Positions 44,074 to 58,100 of a DNA stretch of 64,000 nt are shown here, piece after piece. The notes beneath the pieces are model-generated. The model had not been told where the DNA came from. It did no database searches and worked only from the letters and a program-made list of their open reading frames with translations. The position numbers were made by a program, and so were the translations under genes. How positions within the stretch are numbered: position 1 is the stretch's first letter; every line of letters begins with the position of its first letter. Source of the stretch: Aquilaria yunnanensis (lineage: Eukaryota; Streptophyta; Magnoliopsida; Malvales; Thymelaeaceae); contig CM077599.1 of assembly GCA_039654915.1 (NCBI GenBank), forward strand, positions 24,179,501 through 24,243,500. The letters are read 5' to 3'.

Positions 44074-46741
44074 GTCTTTATCATGGGATATGGGAATATT
44101 GGAATTGAATTGGCAAAACGACTACGTCCATTTGGTGCCAAGGTGATTGCCACAAAGCAAAAAAGAGTCTCAGATAATCAGGTTTCTCATCTCACAAAAT
44201 GGTATGCAAAGTTTCATATATTGCATTTGCACATGACAGTGAAGTCCTAATTTTTATGTAAAAGTTCAATATTTATAGGATTTTGAGTCCAAAATGGTAA
44301 TATTGGCTCTTTGATCGACAAGAAAGACAATCATAAAGATATTTATGAGTTTGTTAAAAGTGCTGACATTGTTGTTTATTGCTTGGCATTGAATAAAGAA
44401 ACAGTAAGGCTGATTTCATCTATTAATTTTAGCCATGTGATCGTACATGTTAACGATCCTCATCTGTTCTACTTTGTTAAAATAATAATGCAACATTGCA
44501 TTCTTTGACCTACAATGTCGATGATTTTATCTGCTAGTGAGGTGTTACCCTAATTTTTTTTTTTTGTCTTAACCTAGGGTTTCATGAAATAGATAGACCT
44601 TTTGTAGTTTTTGTACTACCGTATCAGTAGCTTTTCCTTTTTTCTTACAATTTATATAGAATCTTTGCATTTTGGCCAAATTTATGACCTTATATTATGG
44701 TTACTGGCACAAATCATACAGAGTGTCCGTTAAGCATTCCTTCAACCCTAAAAAAATGACAATTGTTTTCTTTTGGTAGATTTTAAGGATGTTTTTGCAT
44801 ATAACCAAATTCACTAAATGATTACTGTATCTCATTTGTCCGTTGTTCATGTACCATCATTGGTGGTTTTCATACCTTTGAACGGTGCTGTTAGAGCTGA
44901 TAAAACATAGTACAAATATATGGCACTATCATTTATTCTCGGGCGTAAAAGGTTTGATGTTCTCATTATGTTTGAGATGGGAGAATTAACTTTTTGTGAT
45001 CACTTACAATTTGAATATTTCAACCTTTTAGGCTGGCATTGTAAACAAGACCTTCATATCTTCAATGAGAAAAGTCTATTTTACCTTTGACTTATTGTCG
45101 CTTCAATAAACACTGTTGCATTTCTGTTTGCACACTTGTAAACGGGTAAGTGGTTAAATAGGACAGCAGTTCTATACTTCTATTTGTGGTTAAACACAAT
45201 CCAACTCTCTGTTTCTGTGTCTTTTTCTTTTTCTTATATATGGTTTCGTTTCTTGGTTTGCCCCCCAGTAGAATCCTCTTTGGTTCTATAGTTTTATCAG
45301 AGCTTTCTGAATACTTGTAACAAGAGAGGATGCATGATTCATGCAGCTAAGGTAAATTAGTTAGAGATGAAAGCTGAGTCAAATAGCAGTTTTATGGTGA
45401 TTAAAAAATTAATAAAAAATATTTATTTTTATGAAATATATCTTGCAATTACTTTTTGGACTTCTTAAAGTTTAAGGTTTTGACAAATTGACAATTTGAG
45501 CAAGTAATCACCTGATATAAGAATAAAGCATAATAATGCATTAAAATTAATGTAAAACAAACTTCCCTAACTATGCTTGCTCTGCTGTATAAGCTCTGAA
45601 TTGTGTCTCTGATTGGTCTTGTTGTTCTAAGTGGCAAATTCCCTTTTTATTCTTATTAACTAATGAGATTCATCCAATTTTAGACTTTAGTTTATTATCT
45701 TGAATTAATGCTCTGTGAAGAATTAATATCATGTACGGACCGACACGTTACGAAAAAAAGTTACACTTAGGTTGAAGTTTAATCTATACAATAAGACTTG
45801 GTCTCTTCACATGGACCGAGTTATGTAATTCAAATGGTTTAGGGCCCAAAAGAGAGAACCCACGATCTCATGCGCTTATCAAAGAGCCTATTGATATTAA
45901 AAGACATTTAAAAAAAAAATTTCCCTTTTTTTTTAATGACAAAACTTCCTCTGTGTTTTTTTCCAATCATATATTTATGGTTCTTACATAGACATACATG
46001 GATGTGTGGCACGATGAGGCCATAACTTCGTTTCCCTAATATCAACTACTGGCTTAACATACTTTTAATAGCAAATTGCTTGCATCCAATTGCAATTTGA
46101 ATAAAACACAAAGATATAACATGGACAGTTACATGACATAGTGTACTAGTGCACTATAACAACGTTTAGTGTTATAATGAGCTTGGAATTCTTAGACCCT
46201 TGTGTTAGATCTTATTTCTTTTGTCTAGTTACTTTTCTTTTATTTTCCTTTTTCCTTTTTATGTCTATTGTTGGTAGATCAACATCAGCTACTGGGGCAC
46301 TTGTGGATGCATAACAACTAGTTCATTGGTAATTGTCATTTTAGGGTGCTCTTTTGATCAACATTGCTCAAGGGCGTCGTCTGGATTATGAGGCTGTTGT
46401 ACATAGTCTCCATTCCAGTCATTAATGTTACATGGATTGAACCCTTTGATCTCGACGAGCTGACTCTGAAGTTCAGAATATGTACGTATCCAACTTTTTC
46501 CATGAATATTTTGAGCTTCTTTCGTGCATAATTCAGGGTTATCTTCTGAAAATGAATGAAATGAGTTTGATTTACAAAAACATGATTATGTCATTGTCTG
46601 ATAGAGCATGTTTTCTATGTTGCAGCTAACGGTAATGACCTATCAAAAACAAAGCATTCATTCTTTATAAAAATTAGAACATCTGATGAATCAGTTCTTA
46701 TACCTACCATTAGAGTCATTTTTTTTTTCGTATTACCACTT

Positions 46742-47110
46742 ATGTCCACCGTCAAACTCTTGGAAACAAAACCTACCGAGATCATTATTCACGCGAGAGA
46801 AACTGGAGAGAATCATTTCTACTCTTGGAACATGGAGCATGAGAGGAAGAAGATGATATCGACGAGATTTCCAAGTCCAGTTCCTGCAAAACTGATACCG
46901 GCTTACTCTCTTCCTACTTGGATGGGTTAGTTGATAAGCTAGAAAAGTGGCCACTTGATAGAGAAGTAATAATGAAAACACTTTCAGATCAAGTTGGGAG
47001 GAAAGATAAGATACTCTCAATTTTGTCATCTGGCAGACAGAATGCACACGTGATTGTAAAAAGATATTTTCTTTTAAAACATGTTTGCAAAAAAAGAGGA
47101 TTAACAAATT
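46742..47110 (+). pseudogene. Remnant of the unknown gene that follows the dehydrogenase
   Basis: Matches copy B 63482-63770 (LVDKLEKWPLDREVIMKTLS, then GRKD). Frame breaks and a divergent end show decay. It shows that the duplicated unit contained both genes. Confidence 0.75.
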
Positions 47111-47149
47111 TGGCGACTAAAACGTTTTACGACTTTTTGAAAAATTGAG

Positions 47150-49910
47150 GACTTTCAGGACTAACTTGGTATAACTTTGAAAAAGTTTGAATCTCATTGA
47201 TGACAAGAAAAACAGTCCTCCATGGTCCCTAGTCTTTATTTTCTTTTCCATTTGAATCCTAACTTTTAAGTTGCACCCCCTCTCGCCCCCTATTTGAAAA
47301 TGTTGCCCAATTTCTGGAAGAACATCCACCGCTATTTCCCAACTAGACTAGATTTTCCTAAATTTGAACCATTACTGAAGCCATCCTTGGTGCCTCCGCC
47401 ACCCATCACCACCGCCAAGCACTTCTTCACCAACTCCCTTTACGATGTCTTTTCCTTCACCTCTATCTTTAAGTCCTTCATGACCCCATTTATTACCACT
47501 CTAAATGCTTTTATACAATGATTAAATTTAGTAAGCTCAAGCCCCAGGCAGTCCATGTCCTATAGGCAAGCAAAACATACGCACTGTGTTTACCCAAGTG
47601 GCCTTTTTGGTCATTATGCAAAGATGTGTATATTGGTTCAACCATCACACACATATTCATATACAATTTCATTTAGAAGTAATGATGACAGTGAAATTCT
47701 TTATTCTTGGCCAATATGATATTTGAGTAAAATCTCCAAGTGCATGTACAATCATATGCACGCATGATGCTATTGGTACACATTTTATGTGTCAAAACTT
47801 TCACACCATGTTCAACCCATGTTCTCCTGTGCCCTAAAGTTTTTAAACCCTTTAATACACTTAAACCTTCATATGGAAACAAGTTTGAGACATTAAATCC
47901 ATCTAATTATGAATTTTACACTTAACCAGGTAGAAATGACTATATGAACAGTGCTCAGCAAAATCAACCAATTTTGACAGGCCATAGCTCTGAATACAGA
48001 GCACCAAATCCATTGATTCCAAAGCCAAGTTATTTATACTGAAGTGTTATAGATGTGGTCAAAATTTCATAACCAAATTTTTTATGTACAAAAAGTTATG
48101 GCAGCTGGAGTACAGGGTACCAAATTTTAGCCACTATTGACCATTATGCCAATATAAAATATCATAATATTCATACACTTCATTTATAGGTGCAAAACCT
48201 ACTTGGTAATGTCCATACATGTATTATACACTTGGGAAAATCATTCCCATGAATTTAGAACCCTTTTAACCATCATTTATAAAAATGCCATCAAAATAGC
48301 CCATAAACACCACATGGACAGCATTATATACACACTTCAAATTATACTCCATTGATCCATATAGTATTCTCACACTACACATATGATGAATACTCATAAG
48401 TTTATTACTATTAAGGGTTTAAATCATCATTATACACTTTGAGTATGATTAATTTCTATATTCTGAACATTTTTTTCCACCGGGTTACTATTCACGTGTG
48501 TTTTACTATTCATATGCATTTTTACTATTCACCGACTCACTATTCATATGCGTATTTCACTGTTCATGTATGTTTTACTATTCATTAATATTAAATTTTT
48601 TTTTTATGAAGATGAAATCATCACTTGGCGACCATTCACAAGAAAAATCATATCTGAAGCTGTAGATGTCGGAACTAAGTGATTCCAAATTTATCTGAAA
48701 GCGAACACATAGATCTTTAACTCTGCTTCATTCTGTGAACTAATTTGATCATTTTCATTATCGATGATTATAGATGAGACCATTCGTTGTTTTTGTATGC
48801 TGAAGAGCAGTTTCGGTAGAAAAATCATAACTTAAGCTACGGATGTCCGATTTGAATGAGCAACCTATCAATTCGAAGCTAAATAGGAGATCTACAACTT
48901 CTGTACTTTGAGAAAGAGCTGATCTGATGTCTACAATGGTCAAAAAATTAAAAGAAGTTGCGGCCCGTCATTATTGATTTGTATTTACCTACATTTTACC
49001 ATTTTATTTTTACCATTTCACCCACCCCAAAACTCTATAAATAGGCACCTTGGGAGGAGGGTGAACGTGGCCATTTTCTTAGGTCATTTTCTTATGCCAT
49101 TTTATTAGGCCTCCTTTATGTTCTTGTATCATTTTTAGATTTTTTTCCTTTGTTCTTGTTTTCAATATCGAAGCTCTGTCTAAGTTTTTTCTCGTTCTTC
49201 TTCTTCTTCATTCTTGATCTTTTAATCTATATTTATTTCATCTCTCTATATATTGTTTACTTTTATTATGTCTAACTAATCTTCTTTTTGCTAAGGTGAA
49301 AGGGTGAAGCTTTTGGTATAGAGGTTATGATTGATTTGAATGGATCATAACGTTAACGGTATTTTCTTCTTTAATCTATTTATCTTCCTTCCTTGTTAAG
49401 TAGGAGTCTTGATTCATTATAGTCAAATCATTGGCACAAAAGCTACTTGATTTCCTTTGTAGAACATGGCTCTGCCGGCTATATTGGAATCTTGAGTTAT
49501 TGTCGACAAATGTTGACATAATGGATAACCCATTAGCAAGTGTTGATGTTTTAAGATCAATGAACGTTAATACTAATTAAATTCCCCGATTGGGAACTTC
49601 TTTATGTGTGGATCTCAATTAAGTGATAAGATAGGCTAAAATTAATCATAACCGATGTACTAAAAATAGATCCCCTAACCTTAGCTATTTTATTTGAATT
49701 TGAGTTTTTAATTCACACTTTGTTCACACCTTTCACCAAAAATTTCTTTACCAACATCTTTCCTTTGTAACAAATCTATAATTTGTATTTCTTAATTCAC
49801 TTCCATGTGATTCAACACTCGGACTCCCAAGATTTATTACTTGCGACAAAACTTGGTTACAACTGCTAGAGGGCTGCAACATACAACATACCCAACTCAT
49901 TTATATGCAT
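47150..49910. other. Intergenic DNA with a probable degenerate LTR
   Basis: No intact gene. 47294-47521 has a short Pro/Phe-rich frame of no known family. 48480-48590 repeats TACTATTCATATGC-like words. 49040-49900 has the texture of a Ty3/gypsy LTR end (CTCTATAAATAGGCACC at 49033, later ACTCGGACTCCCAAG and ATTTATTACTTGCGACAA), but neither terminus, PBS nor PPT could be fixed. A remnant or solo LTR is likely. Confidence 0.4.
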
Positions 49911-52900
49911 TTATGCACCATATACATGATAATAACTTAGTTAATACGTACACTAAGCTTCTTGGAGAACTTCAAAAGCACTAAGCACTCCCGAAGCTTG
50001 ATGGGACCAGCTACTACGTAAGACAGAAAGTATCATTACTAAAAATAGCTAATGTACTCCAAAAATCATGAAACTTTCCAATTTATAACTACACATATGG
50101 ACGTTAATATACATGAAATTTCAAAGAGAAATTCAAACGAAAGCTATTAGTTTAAATGCTCTATTTCAGGTGCTTTTGAAATAGACAGAAATGACATAAG
50201 TCTCTTTGAAGAAACTTAGTAAGGGCTTATCATTAGAAACTTAAATTCCTAGCAACATACCTGAAATCCAAAGACATAAAAACACAAAAAAACAAAGTAC
50301 ATATACAAAAATATGACCATCCAAATGCACAAACAAACATAACACAATCAAATGCAATGTTGGCAGCAATACATCCTTAAGGTTAGTCCATAAACAATCA
50401 AATAAACAATACGTAATCACTATGGCAGTCCTCCTCAAGCTAATGCTTGGTCTTAGGAGGTTAATTGGTCTTAATTAGTACTAGCTTAGGCTCTAAAAAT
50501 CCTAAATTTCACTACCATAACAGAGCACAAAAGCTGTAGAGCTGAAACCCTAGGTGCAATTTCTCCCTTAACCTAAACTTGGTTCATCAAGCTCTTGGCT
50601 CGCTTTCAAGCTTAGGGTCGCTTTAGGGATGTTTGGGCATCAGTATTGAATAATAAATAATCATGAAACCCAGATAAAATCCTTACCTAAGCTGTGAAGG
50701 CTGAAATCTTCAAGAGATACACAATAAACCCAAAAACTAAGGTTTTTCTCTTTCTTGTTGCATCCGATTGCCTTCCTTTGTGATTTTTTGGGAGATTGAG
50801 CTATGATGGCTATGGAAGCTTATGGAGGAGCTAAGGAAGGAACTCTAGCTGGTGAGGGCAAAAAATGACCAAGGAAAGGCAAGAAATCAAGATATTTTTC
50901 TTGGTTTAATTAGTTTAATCTTAGCCCTCACTTAGGTCACTATAAGTATGTCTTAAGCAAAGACTTTTTGGTTAATCTTTAGCCCATCTTTTTGACCTTA
51001 GAACCTGGAAATAAAAGGCTGGGATAATGCTAAAAATGGCCACCTTTGACCCTTGTCAATGATACTTCTATCCTTAAGTTATTTTTGTGAACAATTGTAA
51101 ACCTAGTTGTCCTAGGTTCTTGAATAATAGCCTTTGTTTACTTTATGCAATTTAGCCTCCAAAAATTGCTTCCATACCATTCAAATCCCTCTAAAACCTT
51201 TCTTTTAAAGTTGTACAATTAAGTACCCAAGTCTTGAAATCTTACAATGAAGTTCATAGGTTACTTATTGACCAATGAATCCTTTAGGGTTTTCTTGAGG
51301 GTCAAGTAACCATTGTGTAGATCTTTTAAGGAAGTGTAGATTATACACTTTACCCCTCACATTCTAGTCACTATGGGGAAAATCATGCTATATAATTGCT
51401 TATAACCAGTATACATTTATACTGTAATTTTCCCATTTGTTGAGGTAGTAACACAATTAGCCTCCACCGCTGAGGTTAATATTTTTTCCTCCCCCTTGTC
51501 AGACTTTGATGCTAAATCCTCACTGTAGCAACCTGATTTCGCTGCTTTATTTACCTTGGGTCACTTCTTGTTCTCTTCTCCGAGTCGATCCAACAACCAA
51601 ACTCTATTCTCATTTGCCAATTTTCACAAAGAAAAAGGAAAATCAAATTCAATGTTGTGGCAATCCTTGATTTAAGTCATGTTGCCATTCAAGAAAAGAA
51701 ACTCATTTCGATCAATGCTGCTTCATAAGTACCCATCAAATTAACACACCAAATACCAACAAAGGATTGATTGTCCTCATAATGTGATCATGAATCTTAT
51801 TTCTTCAGTGATTATCTTCATAATGAGATCATGAATCTCATTTTTCTATCAGAAAATTTCTCATCCATGAAAGGGAAGTAATTTATTCAAAGCAACAGCC
51901 AAAGTATCTCCAGGCTACCTATATACCACAACTCCCTGATCTTTCTGCCAAACATTTTCTTACTACCCAAACCTCTTCAGCCTCATTTGACCCTAACTTT
52001 TTGATGGCCCAATCAAATGATATTAAAGCATTTAGAGTACATAATGCATCTAATGATGATTCAAATCAAGCACCTACTCCTCACGCAAATCTTTCCATTG
52101 GGTACCCCTTCTACTTCTGCCAAGCTCACTATTGATATTCTATCATCCAAAGGCATGACAGATTTTCTAAAAATGCATGCACGTGTCAAATACAAATGCA
52201 AAAAAGGTGGCGCTACTAAAGTCATTGCTAATTTGTCTCTTCCATGATCACATATAATAAAGAATTAAATACCAAATTTATCGCTTAAAAGTATTAAAAA
52301 GACCAAATGTACATTAAGCTATCAAAAGTATCAGATTTAATACTGAACTTTACTTTTAAGACCAAATTTATCACCGTCATTAATTGACCATTAAATAAAG
52401 GGAAAATAACAATTTTGTCCTTAATTTTTCATATTTTTTCTACTATTGTCGTAATTTTGCCTATCTAATAATCATGTCATCTTCTTCAGCCAATTGCTAG
52501 ATGGTCTCTTTGTCTCTATCCTCTGTAAGCTTAGCTTCTCTGCCACTTCCCCTTCCATGTCATCAATGTCTTTCTCATGTGATTAAAGTTGATTTGAATT
52601 ATCTTGAAAAGTCACTTTTGTAGATACTTACTCCAAGGTTGGTTTGATTTTTTTTTGTTTTTCTTTTTATTTATATTTATTTTTTTATTTTCTGGCCAAA
52701 ATCTTCACTAAGAAGAAATTAAAGAGATATATACAAAGCTTGATAGCAATAGTTTAAATACTAGAAAACTATTATTATTTTGAATTGAATATCAATTAAT
52801 GGGGGCAGGTAAATAAGGAGTCTACTTAGTAGATTAAATTAAGAATTTTTCAGTTTCTTATAGCAGCAATTGCAGAAAAAATAAAAAATAGTAATGATCT

Positions 52901-53237
52901 TGAACAATTCTTATTCTAAAGGTTTTTTTAAGGAAAAATCATCAACTATCACTATGAACTTATGATAATTATATTTTCCTAATATGTCCCATTCTAAGTG
53001 TTCTAGATACGTGACTTGGATAATAGTCTAGTAAGATCCTAATAATAATCTCTAATTATTGGTAGGATAAAATCTCTTGAAATTTGACTAATGCTTAAGT
53101 CAAAGCAAAAATGGCAAAACTTAACTTAGGGTACTAAATTGCTCAGGATGTGGCAGTCTGGTGTGTGTGCACGTCATTCACCAGCTGTATCCGCGTATGC
53201 AAGATTTTCCCAAACTATTAAGCATCGAAAGGGCAAC
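49911..53237. other. Stretch without recognised gene
   Basis: AT-rich, short broken frames only. 51960-52250 has patches of protein-like composition in shifting frames, possibly an old retroelement fragment. 52260-52440 contains ACCAAATTTATC words reminiscent of MULE ends but with no partner. Confidence 0.5.
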
Positions 53238-53246
53238 TAATTTGAG

Positions 53247-54755
53247 GTGTAAAATCCATTTTTCATCCTTAACTTTTGTACGTTGTCCTAAACAAGTCAT
53301 TAACATTTATTTTGTCCGCTTAAAGTCCTATTTTTTTTCCCAGTCATGGTCCTTAATAAACTTGACGGAATCTCTGTGAAAAATATCAAATTTGGTCCTA
53401 CATTTTCTTTCTCCTCTCAAGGCACCCTCAAGTCTGTAAATGTAACATTTCACCCCCCGATTTCTTCCTCCAACCTCAACAATGACAGCCACTCACCCGT
53501 GATCTTCCCATGCCCTATTCGGCTATTCGACCGCTGGTTCTCTACTCCAAGCCTGTTCGCTTCCGCCGCTCGGCTGCCACTCCCTGTGCCTTCTCATAGT
53601 AATTCATAATAGCTCATTGTTTCCATCTATCAGTGAGGATTACAAGTAATCAGCAACTCATTTTCCAGATTTCTCTGAGGAACATGGTGATTTCTTGGGC
53701 AAAAGTAGTCAGTTAATCCCTCATCGAGATCGGATTGAAGGTTGTTCCGTGGCTAGCTGATGGCAGCAGGAAGTAAATGAGGATAGAGTTCTAGAAATTT
53801 GGTCCAAAATTTGCCCAATCAAAGATTTAAACTCAAGAGGAGCAATTGGGTCAGAGACGGATTCATCTCTGTCGTCTCAGGCAGTTTTCAGAGATAGCAA
53901 CTCACTTGGCACTTGTTGGCTCCGGCAACAGCTTTTTGCCATGGAAAAAACAACGTCAAAAGCAAACCAGACATGGAAGAATGGCTTCCTGTGAAGACAC
54001 TGAGACATAATGAAACCTCCAAGAAATGGAGAGAGGAAAAGAAGCGACTGGGAATGAAGAGGAAGTGCTTGTGGGAGAGAGTCCCAGCAAAGGGGATTCC
54101 GATTGGGACTTGGCCCCGAACTCTGACTGGATAGAAATGGCTTCTGCATCTGATTTCTTGCGCCAATTTGATCTCGAGCTTACTAATGAACCTGACATCA
54201 TCGATTTGCTGGCCTGTTTCGTCCCAGTTGTTGTCCAATTTCAGAGGCAGCAGTTCCGCGAAATTCGGGGATTTCAATCCCTAGCCTGAAACTTGACCAG
54301 CAGCCCCCACATTTTATTCACAGAAGCCTCTCACCAAAGTTAGACTTGCAGGGGCTTAGGGGTGGGGATGTGATTGACACTGTGGGTGGCATTGAGGGTG
54401 CACCAGCAATGGATGACACGGCAGAAGGTGTGGTTGGGGGTGAGATCGGCGTTGGAGACAAGTTGTTTGGTGAATGGGCAGGTGGACCAGAGCCGGGAGA
54501 AGCGGGAGGTGGCACCGGTGGATCTGATTGTGGCGAAGATTCAAATGGGCCAAAGCCGGAAAAGAGTCGATTATTTTTATCCTAGGGAATTAGAACCGAT
54601 AAGAGAGAGGGTCGATGTGTTCAGTTGAGTTTACAGGTTTAGGGTTTTTTTACTAGGATGAAGAAGATTTAGGTATTTTGAGTAGGACAAATGAAGATTA
54701 GGGAGCCGTTTAAGACAACTTGAAAAGGTTAGGAATGAGAAATAAATTTTTCCCC
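53247..54755. mobile_element. MULE-type element upstream of copy B, possible Pack-MULE
   Basis: Flanked by the 9 bp duplication TAATTTGAG (53238-53246 and 54756-54764). The ends are diverged inverted repeats of about 110 bp: GTGTAAAATCCATTTTTCAT at the left against the complement of AATGAGAAATAAATTTTTCC at the right. No transposase. The interior (53450-54600) is less AT-rich and has open frames on both strands, for example 54026-54289 and 54346-54585, so a captured gene fragment is possible. It lies 371 bp upstream of the copy B ATG. Confidence 0.85.
54026..54289 (+). other. Candidate captured gene fragment inside the MULE
   Basis: An open frame of 87 residues, acidic, with EIEE-type and DLELTNEPDIIDLLA segments and no recognised domain. 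Overlapping frames exist on the other strand, so the coding strand is uncertain. It is listed because the composition contrasts with the AT-rich flanks. Confidence 0.25.
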
Positions 54756-54764
54756 TAATTTGAG

Positions 54765-55126
54765 TCACCAAACCAAATCACAAAAGGACAATTCTCTGAC
54801 ATGTCTCAAATCTCAAATTCTCAATTGCTGTCCCTGGCGACTGGAGTCTGGTCGTCCGATTATTGTGCCATTAGCATCAGAGGAATATTAAAGTGAGCGA
54901 TTTAAGTTACTGTAAGGTTCAGAACAAGGGCATATTGATTCGATGCTCTTGTTTCATCTGAGACGGGCAATTGAAGAAAACCTCGTAACCCATCTCAGAG
55001 CTCCGCTTCTCCACCATAACAGGTAGCTCTTGCAATCCCAAACAAACAACATTTATGTCCTCAGGAAATGGCACTGAGACTAATGTTTGAGTTTCTAAGT
55101 GCAGGTTCTTCTCAAAAGTGGAGAGA
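54765..55126 (+). promoter_or_regulatory. Presumed promoter and 5' UTR of copy B
   Basis: The 362 bp between the MULE target duplication and the ATG of the dehydrogenase gene. No obvious TATA box close to the ATG. The MULE insertion leaves only this much native upstream sequence, so it may have altered regulation. Confidence 0.5.
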
Positions 55127-58100
55127 ATGGCCGCGGACAGCGAGAACCGCATCACTCGTGTTCTCTTCTGCGGCCCACATTTTCCGGCGTCGCAAAATTA
55201 TACTCGGCAATACTTGCAAGACCATCCCTTTATCCAGGTGCTTTCTCCATTCAGTTGTATATATCATAACACAAGCACTCTTCAGATGGTGTGTAGTTAT
55301 CCTGTATTCAAGACTAATTGTTGGAAAACGTTGGAGAGTGTTCTTTAATTTAGGCATGATTTTGGATTTGGAGGAAGTTTTCTGCTCCAATAGTGGAGAT
55401 AACAATGGCACCTTAGCTCATTGCAGACACTAGTTCTTAAATAAACTATTCTATCCACCATTAGTCTGCTACGTAGGGGATACGTTGATTTCTTCAGTTG
55501 AAGTTGTGTTGCCTTGTGCATGATGTTATTCTGTTACCAAATTTCTGTTAGGTTGATGATGTACCCCTCACTGATGTTCCTGATGTTATCAAGAACTATC
55601 ATATTTGTGTAGCAAAAAATATGCTGCTGGATTCAAGTGTTATATCTCGTGCAAGTCAGATGAAGCTTATAATGCAGTTTGGTGTTGGTCTGGAAGGTTT
55701 GTCATGTTTTTTCCTTCAAAAATTTCATAAACAAAGGTTTCAAATCATTCTATCGATTTGTGCAAGATTTTCATTTTTTTTCCCACATTTTTAATGAAGG
55801 AGTTGATATTGATGCTGCTACCAAGCATGGGATCAGAGTTGCTAGAATCCCTGGTGATGCTACCGGGAATGCGGCATCATGTGCTGAAATGGCTATATAT
55901 TTGATGTTGGCCCTTCTAAAGAGACAGGTTTTGTAATTGACATTGAACTGACAACTTGATGACTGAGGCCCTTCATTTCATATTTGGTTCACCATGATAA
56001 CATGTTAGGCTCTAGAAGATTGTTTGTTTGGCTTGTTTGAAATGGCTTTCTGGTGATCTAGCACAATGCTGTAATATTACTGCAGCTCATTTGGTTGTTT
56101 GGTGTTTGGTTTCAGTTATGTTGTGGATTCACTTGGCCCTTGAGTTTACCTCTTACGTTAGTGAACTTTTTGTCCTCCTGTTTGCCAACATGTCCAAGAT
56201 TTCCGTTTGGGGTCAATGCATATGCATGTTGTCTCCAAGCTTCTACTTACTATAGAAACATATTCCTCCATCCTTCTTGTCTATATTGTTTTTGAATTTA
56301 CCAGTTGTTGAATTTTCTGCATGTTCTTCTTTTCTAGTAACAAGGACATTACCATTTCTAGGTGGTCCTTCGCATTATTAACTTCCAAAAGTTTATTCTG
56401 TGTTCCTGAGTTTAGCCATTTTTCTTTTTCAGAAAGAAATGGAAAGTTCAATAAAGAATAGAATGCTTGGGGAGCCAACTGGTGATACACTACATGGGAA
56501 GACGGTTGCCTTCTAAACTCCCTTTTAGGAGCATATTTGTGTGTGTATTTCATTTTGCTTATCCTCTCCATAATTGCTTTTCCATCCTTGTGTATTACAA
56601 CCGAGAGGAAGTAATATTACTTGTCAAGTTCAGTGTTGAAACAAATGTTTACAATTTGTTACCGCCACCCTAGTTCCCACACATGGTAGGCATAGGTTCC
56701 AGGATTTAAAACATCAATTTAAATACTTAATTTGATAAAACAGAAGCTTAATGAGGTCAAATAACTTGGAACCAGGGTGTGTAAACACATTCAAATCTGA
56801 GTTCTGCAGAAAAAACACTATCTTTGTAAATTGTTTGACTAACGAGTTGACTTTTAGCTAGGAATGGTGTATTGGTCCGAAACTTTGAGGACAAGTCTGA
56901 ACGTATAATTAAAATATGTTGGAGACCTTAATTCAGGATGCCTTTGCTAGAAACAGAAACTTTGTTGTTAAAGCCAGATTCTGCAGGAAACAGAAATACA
57001 GCAGCAGAACTTGCAACATAATTTGTAAAACCAAAAACAAATACTTGAAATACTTTAATCAGAAATACAGATTTGAGCCATCTGAACTGAGCTCTATGTC
57101 AAAACAGGAATTCTGCTGTTAAACTCAAATACTGCAGAAAAATAGAAATGCAGCAGAAACTCAACACAGCTTGTAGATTAGGAACAAATACATTTTATTT
57201 CTGAAACCAGTATTTACATGCATACTTTTAAGAACGTAAGGCACCATGTCCTTGGTAACACTTCTATTCAAATAGAATGTACAAACAGTAGCAATCTAGG
57301 CATTACAAAACAGAACCCTACAGAAGAGTATAACATAGTAGCCTGAGGCTTTCATAGATAGCTTTCGTCCGGTATCCACCTTGCTTAGTAAACAGTAGCA
57401 CAGGTAGCAAGACCAGACCATTTCTACACACACTCTTGACAAAAGCATAACCTGCACATCCTGTGATCCATTAGTTCCAGCACAGCAAAGCAAAGCAACA
57501 ATTCTTTTAACTCCACTGTAATACTACTCAGAAACCTTAAAGCTATAACAAATACCTCTGACTCTGAGGGTCTTGGTTTACTAGCAATGGCCTTAGCTAG
57601 TCACCAGCCTCTGACAACTCTCTCATGATCATTAGAAAATACTAACAGGATGAAATGATAAAATCTAAGTAAAGCTAAGTGAACGGTAGCGAATTACATT
57701 GCTCAGTAACTAACTCCACTAAACATTCACAGTAGGCACACCACAATCATGGGTTACAGTAGTTAGGGATCCAAAACTTGTGTAGTAGCTACGCTACACA
57801 TACCCCAGTAGCTAGTTTCAGAAGCTCAGAGGCTCAGTCAGTAGCTTAATAGCTCAATTCAGAAGCTTTGCCTCTCAATTCAAGTTTCTGTTCTTGAGGA
57901 ACATTCATCCTAGCCACTGCCAGTTATGAACCCGAGACATTCTTGCATTGCTTGGAAAGATTTCAGTGCCAAATCACAGATTTGGTTCAATAGTTGCCAT
58001 TGAACTCAATCAAAAAGCAAGCCAAGTCCATACCCTTATCATTCTAACTTAACCATGAAGAAATCCGCTTTAGTCTGTGTAGCCTGAGTCTTCCTTGGGT

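Larger units (their letters stand above)
30200..46480 (+). pseudogene. D-2-hydroxyacid dehydrogenase pseudogene, copy A
   Basis: Paralogue of the gene at 55127-63113. Remnants: exon 2 (about 30200-30267, 5' part missing), exon 3 (30368-30502, with an 8 bp AT-rich insertion at about 30465 that shifts the frame), exon 4 (31020-31090), exon 5 (44074-44201), exon 6 (44279-44403, in-frame TGA where copy B has TCA), exon 7 (45032-45073), and exon 8 (from 46345). Exon 8 carries a deletion of about 19 bp giving TCATTAATG and then a larger deletion near 46480 that removes its end, the last intron and exon 9. Exon 1 is not found. The intron between exons 4 and 5 contains a hAT and a CACTA element. It is not functional as the parent enzyme. 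Confidence 0.9.

Noticed and set aside
55068..55433. Alternative frames over exon 1 of copy B and its intron
   Set aside because: The spliced frame from ATG 55127 joins all exons in phase and matches the family length; the alternatives do not.
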